From contig SKID01000229.1 of assembly GCA_007116605.1 (NCBI GenBank), positions 1 through 6,710 of the forward strand: 6,710 nt of DNA, in the 5' to 3' direction. Positions 1 through 4,953 of this stretch are shown here, piece after piece (positions within the stretch are counted from its first letter, which is position 1; each line of letters starts with the position of its first letter). Below the pieces are notes generated by a model. It did no database searches. It worked only from the letters and a program-made list of their open reading frames with translations, and was not told where the DNA came from. This DNA comes from Tissierellia bacterium (GTDB lineage Bacteria; Bacillota; Clostridia; Tissierellales; Dethiosulfatibacteraceae). A program made the position numbers and the translations under genes.

Positions 1-9
1 ACCCTATGA

Positions 10-249
10 TGTAACGCCACTTTAAGCATTAATGCTTATTGAGGTTAAAGGTAGGAGGCGTGAGCCGTTCGCACTACTGGGCAGTTACAAGCCCATTTCC
101 TTTAGGTGATGGGTAGTTGACCTCTTTTCCTTTCTTAACGATTTATCCGATAACTCACAGTGCTAAGATCCTTAGCTGAGGATTCCTAACATTCAGGTGG
201 CGTTTAACTCATATCGTCCCAAGTGTCCTGTTGATGGAAATTATATCAA
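10..249 (+). ncRNA. HEARO / IscB omega-RNA-like structured RNA, without an iscB gene
   Basis: The sequence shows a large nested fold. AACGCCAC (13-20) pairs over 8 bp with GTGGCGTT (197-204) and closes the whole structure. TAAGCATTAATGCTTA (23-38) is a perfect palindrome. GAGGTTAA (41-48) pairs with TTGACCTC (117-124). GCCCAT (91-96) can pair with ATGGGT (109-114) or, in competition, with TGGGC at 78-82. GATCCT (167-172) pairs with AGGATT (179-184), and TTGAT (231-235) with ATCAA (245-249). G-U pairs at 46/119 and 167/184 would be A-C on the other strand, which favours plus-strand transcription. HEARO RNAs (Rfam), the guide-bearing omega-RNAs of IscB nucleases, are known to sit directly after ATGA or GTGA; here ATGA is at 6-9, just before the first stem. 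The 231-249 hairpin with its GTTGATGGA start resembles, from memory, one in the published OgeuIscB omega-RNA. IscB normally follows its omega-RNA, but here a permease gene does. The family name is inference; the structure itself is clear. Confidence 0.6.
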
Positions 250-324
250 AAAGAAACATTAGTGTCTATTTTTAGATCTAATCTTTCTTTATACTGTTGA
301 TATTGTTAAACTTAGGAGGTTTAT

Positions 325-807
325 ATGGATATTTTCACTTTAAGCATTTGGATAGGAACGACTTTTTTTCTTTTCTTTTCCGTATTGAAAGATCAGAGAA
401 AAACAAAAAAAGCCCTGAAGATGGCTTTTAATATGGGCAAAAACATGGTTGTCACCATTCTTTCCATTATTTTCTTAATTGGTCTTATCTTAACCATTTT
501 GCCACCATCTGAAATCGCAGCCTTTGTTGCGAAACAATCGACTTTTCTAGCCACTCTTGTTGCTGCTACCTTTGGAACAATCACTTTGATTCCAGCCTTT
601 ATTGCTTTTCCACTGGCTGGAACTTTAATAAATGCCGGTGTTAATGTAGTCCCTACCGTCGCCTTCTTGACAACTTTAACTATGGTAGGCGTTGTTACTT
701 TTCCTCTCGAGAAAAAAGAGTTTGGCTTGAAGTTTACTTTCGTTAGAAATGGGTTGAGTTTTGTTTTTGCTATTGGTATTGCATTAGTTATGGGGGTATT
801 GCTATGA
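325..807 (+). CDS. Half-size permease, N-terminal-type half (COG0701/DUF318-like)
   Basis: This 160-residue integral membrane protein has about five hydrophobic segments (roughly residues 2-20, 40-60, 71-98, 107-126 and 141-160). The central block, GTITLIP followed by AFIAFP (84-96) and then TLTMVGVVTFPLE (117-129), is typical of half-length members of the COG0701 predicted permease family, whose full-length relatives (about 300 residues) include ArsP-type organoarsenical permeases. A partner half is therefore expected and lies next door: the stop codon overlaps the start of the next gene as ATGA, implying coupled translation and a two-protein complex. The start is fixed by AGGAGG at 314-319, six bases before ATG. 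A TATACT at 290-295 could be a -10 box, but no good -35 is visible. The transported substrate is unknown; metal, metalloid or thiol compounds are only guesses from the family. Confidence 0.85.
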   Translation: MDIFTLSIWIGTTFFLFFSVLKDQRKTKKALKMAFNMGKNMVVTILSIIFLIGLILTILPPSEIAAFVAKQSTFLATLVAATFGTITLIPAFIAFPLAGTLINAGVNVVPTVAFLTTLTMVGVVTFPLEKKEFGLKFTFVRNGLSFVFAIGIALVMGVLL

Positions 808-1526
808 ATCTAGTTATGAAGATTAAAAAAAATCCATTTATTGTGTTGTTGACATCCATTTATATTTTTCTGTTTTTAACAAGATTTGATGTCGCGGTCT
901 CTTCAGTTGAAAATAGCAGTTATTATATTAAAGAGATGTTGATGATTATGCCTGTCATTTTTGTTTTAACTGCCTTATTAGATCTTTGGGTCTCTAAAGA
1001 AAAAATCATAAAGTATTTAGGTAAAGATTCAAAAAATAAAGGAATCATGCTTTCTTTTGTATTAGGTAGTGTCTCCGCAGGGCCCATCTATGCCGCTTTC
1101 CCAATGTGCCTCATGCTCCATAAAAAAGGGGCTTCTATTAGAAATATCATCATTATATTAAGCGCTTGGGCCGTCATTAAAATCCCGATGCTTATTAATG
1201 AATTTAAGTTTCTAGGTTTTCAATTCATGGCTATCCGTTGGATTTTAACGATTATTGCGATCATTATTTTCTCATGGATTGCTACTAAATTCATCAAGGA
1301 CGAGGACATCATTCAGGATACAAATCAAGAACCATTACTTAAAGTGGATAAAAATGCTTGCATGGGCTGCACCTTATGTGCAAAAAATTATCAAGAAATC
1401 TTTGCCATGGATGGCTCTCAGGCTTATATTAAATCTTTTGAATTGGAAATTGATACCCATCGCCTAAAGCAGACGATTGAATTATGTCCTGTCAATGCTA
1501 TCCGGTTTAATCACAAAGCCAGCTAA
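804..1526 (+). CDS. Half-size permease with C-terminal [4Fe-4S] ferredoxin domain
   Basis: The 240-residue protein has two parts. Residues 11-162 contain about five membrane segments (11-28, 44-63, 80-103, 113-132, 144-162) and the block GPIYAAFP (93-100), which lines up with IPAFIAFP in the upstream protein, so the two are homologous halves of one transporter. Residues 178-236 form a soluble ferredoxin-like domain with Cys186-x2-Cys189-x2-Cys192 and a distant Cys228-Pro, the ligand set for one [4Fe-4S] cluster. After the last helix the domain should face the cytoplasm if the K/R-rich loops are inside. The start overlaps the previous stop (ATGA at 804-807), with a GGGGG ribosome site at 792-796. 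The cluster could supply electrons, sense redox state or gate transport; the sequence does not decide. Ferredoxin-tailed permease halves of this kind fit an anaerobe. Family and cluster calls are firm, the role is inference. Confidence 0.87.
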   Translation: MNLVMKIKKNPFIVLLTSIYIFLFLTRFDVAVSSVENSSYYIKEMLMIMPVIFVLTALLDLWVSKEKIIKYLGKDSKNKGIMLSFVLGSVSAGPIYAAFPMCLMLHKKGASIRNIIIILSAWAVIKIPMLINEFKFLGFQFMAIRWILTIIAIIIFSWIATKFIKDEDIIQDTNQEPLLKVDKNACMGCTLCAKNYQEIFAMDGSQAYIKSFELEIDTHRLKQTIELCPVNAIRFNHKAS

Positions 1527-1537
1527 TGTATCACTCA

Positions 1538-1584
1538 CAAGACAACCCTGCTTCGTTAAGTTATATCCGCGGTGACAGGCACCC
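1538..1584. repeat. 47-bp direct repeat, copy A
   Basis: This segment matches 2756-2802 at 44 of 47 bases, in the same orientation; the differences are at the 17th, 21st and 25th bases. It contains ACAACCCTGCTT, a CCGCGG site, and a small GGTG-ACAGG-CACC hairpin (1571-1583). It is more GC-rich than its surroundings. It starts 12 bases after the permease-ferredoxin stop and lies about 40 bases beyond the transporter stop on the minus strand. Unlike copy B it lacks the partner arm AGCAGGGT, so no strong terminator stem forms here. It looks like a dispersed intergenic repeat; only the two copies in this window can be seen. Confidence 0.85.
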
Positions 1585-1625
1585 CTTATTAATCATTCGT
1601 TGGTTAATGCCTTGAGTGGTCATCT

Positions 1626-2558
1626 CTACTTGGCTATTTTATATTTCTTTTTATCATTTATTAAAGCTTGGGGTTTTATTTGATCAGATTCTCGTGTGAT
1701 ATTTAAAAGAACAACAGAAACTATAATCACTAGCATCCCCACTAATTGATGCATTTGAACTGACCTGTTGTAAAAAACTAAATTGATAAGAACAGTCACA
1801 GCCGGAACCATATTGTTGAATACATTTGTCGTTGTGACTCCAAGCTCTCTGATAGCCACAACATAAAAAGCATAACTTAAACCAGCGTTCAATAACATGA
1901 GGTTAAGTAAATGTATCCACTGCACTTGAGATAATGCAGATAATTGAACCGGGTATAAAATCAGAAAAAAACTGGAACTGACAAAAGCCCCTAGTGCTTG
2001 AACCATAAATATTTCAGCTACAGAATATCTCTTATAATATTGGTCAGCTAGAAAACAAAAGGCAACCCAAGCTAACATGGCAACAATAAGATAAAGATAA
2101 CCTAGTAGATTGATTGTTATTCCGGTTTCATTTAAGCCGATAACAAAATACACTCCGACAACAGAACCTAATATACATGTCGTTTTGAGTTTTGTTAAGG
2201 GTCTTTGAAATAAAAACCGATCTACCAATAAACAGATCACTGGTATAATAGCTAAAAGTATGGACGCAGTAGAAGAATCTATTATTTGCATACCAAAATT
2301 AACTAGAACACCATATAAACTAATACCGATAATCCCAGTTATAAATAGGCCAACGAAGTCCTTTTTGCTGATGGTGAATTTTTTTCTAATTAAAAAATTA
2401 TAAGAGACCAAAAGAATTGTAATGAAGAAAAATTGAATACACGTCAGGGAACCAGGATGTATGACTAATACCAAGACCTCTCTAGATATAAAGCTCATTC
2501 CCCAGATGATAGATGCAAGTGTAATGGCTAAAAGCGCTAATATTTTATTAATTTTCAT
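1626..2558 (-). CDS. EamA-family (DMT superfamily) ten-helix transporter
   Basis: This 310-residue inner-membrane protein has the standard layout of the drug/metabolite transporter superfamily: two tandem five-helix EamA repeats. Repeat 1 spans about residues 7-141 and includes the family's IIWGMSF signature (17-23) and the STASILLAIIP segment (96-106). Repeat 2 spans about 152-287 and has the matching GVTTTNVFNNMVP segment (240-252). A lysine-rich cytoplasmic tail (288-310) follows. Length is typical (about 290-310), with no truncation. The start is supported by AAGGAG at 2564-2569, five bases upstream of ATG; the stop is TAG. Members export amino acids, metabolites or drugs; the substrate cannot be told here. 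It is a single-gene unit, convergent with the permease pair, with its own upstream region containing repeated operator-like motifs, and it is flanked on both sides by copies of the 47-bp repeat. Confidence 0.92.
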   Translation of the reverse strand: MKINKILALLAITLASIIWGMSFISREVLVLVIHPGSLTCIQFFFITILLVSYNFLIRKKFTISKKDFVGLFITGIIGISLYGVLVNFGMQIIDSSTASILLAIIPVICLLVDRFLFQRPLTKLKTTCILGSVVGVYFVIGLNETGITINLLGYLYLIVAMLAWVAFCFLADQYYKRYSVAEIFMVQALGAFVSSSFFLILYPVQLSALSQVQWIHLLNLMLLNAGLSYAFYVVAIRELGVTTTNVFNNMVPAVTVLINLVFYNRSVQMHQLVGMLVIIVSVVLLNITRESDQIKPQALINDKKKYKIAK

Positions 2559-2603
2559 TTTTTCTCCTTGTTCAAATCATGCTAAGTTTTAATCTGCTAA
2601 TCA

Positions 2604-2639
2604 ATAGTAACATCATACTACATATGTCATCAATTGTAA
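2604..2639 (-). promoter_or_regulatory. Candidate promoter region for the EamA transporter
   Basis: Two overlapping sigma-A-like arrangements can be read on the minus strand. One is TTGATG (2628-2633) with TACTAT (2604-2609) at 18-bp spacing; the other is TTACAA (2634-2639) with TATGAT (2612-2617) at 16-bp spacing. Neither is a full consensus. They sit about 45-80 bases before the start codon, in the only upstream space free of the terminator at 2746. The match is moderate and made by eye. Confidence 0.35.
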
Positions 2640-2700
2640 CTACAAATGATCGTTTTTTATTCTGACTAAGACCCTCATAGAACCACTATTGTAGTATAAT
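2612..2700. promoter_or_regulatory. Cluster of three ACTACA operator-like motifs upstream of the EamA gene
   Basis: ATCATACTACATATG starts at 2612 and contains the palindrome ACATATGT (2620-2627). TAACTACAAATGATC (2637-2651) repeats its core, ACTACA-A/T-ATG, exactly 22 bp further on, about two helical turns. A third copy is inverted: TGTAGTATAAT (2690-2700) is the reverse complement of ATCATACTACA with one mismatch. The first site is one base away from TACAnnTGTA, the box bound by BlaI/MecI/CopY-type winged-helix repressors. The cluster overlaps the candidate promoter of the transporter, so repression of that gene is the simplest reading. No such regulator is encoded in the window. The repeats are seen directly; the repressor family is inference. 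Confidence 0.45.
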
Positions 2701-2745
2701 CTATCTGGCAATTCAGATGCAATTATTTAAAATTTTACCAAAAAT

Positions 2746-2772
2746 AAAGCAGGGTCAAGACAACCCTGCTTT
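2746..2772 (-). terminator. Rho-independent terminator of the PHA synthase operon
   Basis: AAAGCAGGGT (2746-2755) and ACCCTGCTTT (2763-2772) form a perfect 10-bp stem with a 7-base loop. On the minus strand the stem is followed by ATTTTT, a U-tract. It lies 34 bases past the stop of the last PHA gene, so it should end that operon. On the plus strand the trailing T-run is weaker (TTTGTTG). Confidence 0.88.
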
Positions 2773-2802
2773 GTTGAGTGATATCCGCGGTGACAGGCAC
2801 CC
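2756..2802. repeat. 47-bp direct repeat, copy B
   Basis: This is the second copy of the repeat at 1538-1584, in the same orientation and 44/47 identical. It begins inside the loop of the PHA operon terminator, supplies one terminator arm, includes CCGCGG and the GGTG-ACAGG-CACC mini-hairpin, and ends four bases from the stop codon of the second PhaE gene. Its position means the terminator was either built from the repeat or is part of the repeat unit and has been lost from copy A. Confidence 0.85.
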
Positions 2803-2806
2803 TCTA

Positions 2807-3826
2807 TTACTTTTTCAAATCTTTGATCATTTGTTTTAGCTCTTCTATGTCTTTTTTCGTGGCAAAGGGTTGCATTTGCAACTGTTGCTCTACCATTTGT
2901 TCGTAAGTTCCTTTAAACTCGTTGCCAAACTCAGTCATTTGCTTTAGTAAATCATTAAAGTCCTCTGAATTGAATAACTCTTTGTAGGCTTTTTCATTAA
3001 ACTCCCACCAAGTTTTGAAAAAAGCTTCAAAAGACTCGGGCTTTGCACCATTTTTCATCATATCTTGGTAATGATCCATCACCGCTTTAAGACTATCTTG
3101 TCCTACTTTAGTCACTCGTTCATTCAAAGTCATTAATTGATTAGTGTAAGCCATTAACTGGTCCATGCTTTTTTTCTGAATTTCTGACCATTGATTGTCA
3201 CCTTCAAGACCCATTAAAGGCATCCATTTACCGGCTACTTTTTTTGTGTTGTTGAGCACTAGATCCATATAGTCAAAGTAAGCTTCTTTGTCTCCCATCA
3301 TACTTCTGTAGAGAATAGTCTGCATTTCTTTTGTCATCTTTAACATAGACTGATTAGCATCATCTGCATTTGAAAACAATTTTTTTTGCATTCTCAATGA
3401 CTCTTGATACACATTTTGAACAGGATGGGGCAAATATGGAACAAAATAATCGGACATCATCTGTGCATAGTTGTTGATACTTTCTTGTAATGATGCGCTT
3501 TGACCTTGGGTGAAACTTTTCACCATGTTTTCAACCATGTCTTCGTAAAACTTCTTTAAGTTGGTATATGGATTTGTCATGTTCCATGGTGAAGACATAA
3601 AGTTGAATCCATAATCTGGATACCATTGACTCATGCCTTCTTTGTACATTTTTGTCATTGTTTGTTGCCATTGTTGAAATAGTTCCATGGGTTGGAATGC
3701 ACCGCTTGATTGTTCTACTTTTTCTTCTTTACCTTGCATGGGCGTTAGATTTTCTTGCCACATTTGCAAAGCTTTTTTCTGCATATCGAACCACTGATCC
3801 ATCATATTTTTATTCTTATCGCTCAT
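2807..3826 (-). CDS. phaE: Second PhaE-type subunit of class III PHA synthase (PhaE paralogue)
   Basis: The 339-residue, soluble, largely helical protein is clearly related to the PhaE encoded first in the operon. Shared features are an N-terminal QWFDMQKK followed by W (11-23; QWFDTQKK in the other), SMMGDKEAY (175-183) against SMTGDRQAY, FFKTWWEFNEKAYKELF (269-285) against FYKYWLMKNEAAYQKLF, and a C-terminal KKDIEELKQMIKDL coiled-coil end. It has 35 methionines (about 10%) and no cysteine, and lacks the Lys/Pro tail of its paralogue. It is the last gene of the operon, 42 bp after phaC, with AGGGGG at 3835-3840, eight bases before the ATG. PhaE partners activate class III PhaC and fix its oligomeric state on the granule. 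This copy may be a second subunit of the same complex or a granule-coat (phasin-like) or regulatory version; sequence alone cannot separate these. Confidence 0.82.
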   Translation of the reverse strand: MSDKNKNMMDQWFDMQKKALQMWQENLTPMQGKEEKVEQSSGAFQPMELFQQWQQTMTKMYKEGMSQWYPDYGFNFMSSPWNMTNPYTNLKKFYEDMVENMVKSFTQGQSASLQESINNYAQMMSDYFVPYLPHPVQNVYQESLRMQKKLFSNADDANQSMLKMTKEMQTILYRSMMGDKEAYFDYMDLVLNNTKKVAGKWMPLMGLEGDNQWSEIQKKSMDQLMAYTNQLMTLNERVTKVGQDSLKAVMDHYQDMMKNGAKPESFEAFFKTWWEFNEKAYKELFNSEDFNDLLKQMTEFGNEFKGTYEQMVEQQLQMQPFATKKDIEELKQMIKDLKK

Positions 3827-3844
3827 TTATTGAACCCCCTTTAT

Positions 3845-3867
3845 TGACCTTCCTCTGTAGGTGGTCA
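3845..3867 (-). other. Intercistronic hairpin between phaC and the second phaE
   Basis: On the minus strand TGACC and CCT pair with AGG and GGTCA (5 + 3 bp around a small internal bulge, four-base ACAG loop). The hairpin starts one base after the phaC stop codon and ends four bases before the AGGGGG ribosome site of the next gene. It has no U-tract, so it is not a normal terminator. It could protect the phaE-phaC part of the mRNA from 3' decay or tune translation of the last gene. Confidence 0.5.
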
Positions 3868-3868
3868 T

Positions 3869-4951
3869 TTATTGTCTTTCCAAAATCCAATTGGCTATCT
3901 TGGGCGCTATTTCCTTTTGCGATTTTGAGCTCACATACATGCCAATATGCCCTACTGGAAAAGATATCATCTCTTTATCTTTGCTACCTATTAAGTCGTT
4001 CAAAGGCTTTGTTGCTGCTGGTGGTACTAAATGGTCTTGCTCGGCAAACACAGTTAAGACTGGCATGGTTATATTCTTGAGATTGACAGGGCTGCCACCT
4101 AATTCCAAGGTTCCTTTAGCTAGCTTATTGCCCTGATACATGTCTTTGATAAACTGCCTAAAAGCTTCTCCTGATTGTCCTGGGCTATCAAAAATCCATT
4201 TCTCCATTCTCAAAAAGTTTTCCATGACTACGGGTTTATCTAGATTGTCAATCAAACCCACATACTTATCCAACATCAACTGAAATGGTTTTAGCATATT
4301 AAATCCTAGATTTAACAAATCCCCTGGGATAATGCCATAAGCATCTACCATGCTATCTACATTTAAGTGCTGACTCCATCGGAACAGCAAGTTGTCTTCT
4401 TCTGATTTAGCACCTGCTTCAAAATCGATGGGCGTCACCATGGTTATTAAGTTTTTGATTTTTTTAGGATTGAGGGCTGTATAGATTGTAGAGAATGTGC
4501 CACCTTGACATACCCCTAATAGATTGATTTGATCAACCCCTGCTTTTTCCATAACAGCTTCCACTGCGTCATCAATGTATCCGTCAATATAATCTTCTAA
4601 AGTTAGGTATTTATCATGGGCTGTTGGATATCCCCAATCGATGACATAAAGATCTAATCCTAGATCTAAGAAGTTTTTTACCACACTACGATCTTTTTGA
4701 ATATCCATCATGTATTGGCGATTAACTAAGGCGTAAACAATTAATGTGGGTACTTTTGACACTTTTTCTACAACAGGAGTGTAGCGATACAATTTCATCT
4801 TGTCTTGCTCAAACACCAATTCTTTTGGCGTCACACCATCTCCAGGCTCTTCAAGATTTAATAACACATCCACGCCTTTAAGTAACTTTTTCTGAGTTTC
4901 AAACATCTCACTAATGGTTTTTTCGTAATCCATATATAAATGATTTGACAT
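3869..4951 (-). CDS. phaC: Class III poly(3-hydroxyalkanoate) synthase, catalytic subunit PhaC
   Basis: PhaC polymerises (R)-3-hydroxyacyl-CoA into PHA, releasing CoA, at the surface of storage granules. The 360-residue length is that of class III synthases (about 355), well below class I/II (about 560-600). The lipase-like box GVCQGG (146-151) holds nucleophile Cys148. Asp306 in AEQDHLVPP and His335 in PVGHIGMYV complete the triad, matching Cys149/Asp302/His331 of the Allochromatium vinosum enzyme. YVIDWGYP (102-109) and the DYIDGYIDDAV segment (120-130) are also typical of the family. Cys148 is the only cysteine in the protein. The start is two bases after the stop of the upstream phaE, with GGGGG at 4959-4963 inside the end of that gene, so the two are translationally coupled. 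The N-terminus (MFETQKKLL, 16-24) echoes the QWFDTQKK motif of the two PhaE proteins. Confidence 0.97.
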   Translation of the reverse strand: MSNHLYMDYEKTISEMFETQKKLLKGVDVLLNLEEPGDGVTPKELVFEQDKMKLYRYTPVVEKVSKVPTLIVYALVNRQYMMDIQKDRSVVKNFLDLGLDLYVIDWGYPTAHDKYLTLEDYIDGYIDDAVEAVMEKAGVDQINLLGVCQGGTFSTIYTALNPKKIKNLITMVTPIDFEAGAKSEEDNLLFRWSQHLNVDSMVDAYGIIPGDLLNLGFNMLKPFQLMLDKYVGLIDNLDKPVVMENFLRMEKWIFDSPGQSGEAFRQFIKDMYQGNKLAKGTLELGGSPVNLKNITMPVLTVFAEQDHLVPPAATKPLNDLIGSKDKEMISFPVGHIGMYVSSKSQKEIAPKIANWILERQ

Positions 4952-4953
4952 GA

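Noticed and set aside
60..75. GAGCCGTTCGCAC resembling the start of a group II intron domain V
   Set aside because: The rest of domain V (GAAA-type loop and returning arm) is missing and there is no reverse-transcriptase gene; it is explained better as part of the HEARO-like fold.
1..250. Metabolite riboswitch controlling the permease genes
   Set aside because: The conserved cores of the cobalamin, M-box, TPP and T-box classes were not found by eye, and no terminator or ribosome-site sequestering stem links it to the gene at 325.
393..584. 63-codon minus-strand frame inside the first permease gene
   Set aside because: It is antisense to a membrane protein with a strong ribosome site and coupled partner, and has no motif of its own.
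1255..1467. 70-codon plus-strand frame overlapping the ferredoxin-tailed permease
   Set aside because: It is an out-of-frame shadow of the gene that encodes the intact Cys motif, with no ribosome site.
2706..2720. Sigma-54-like GG-N10-GC element on the plus strand
   Set aside because: Spacing fits, but it would fire straight into the terminator at 2746-2772 with no plus-strand gene behind it; likely chance.
3652..4136. Plus-strand open frames of 142 and 91 codons opposite the PHA genes
   Set aside because: They lie antisense to phaC and the second phaE, have no ribosome site and no recognisable domain; the opposite strand has clear family motifs.
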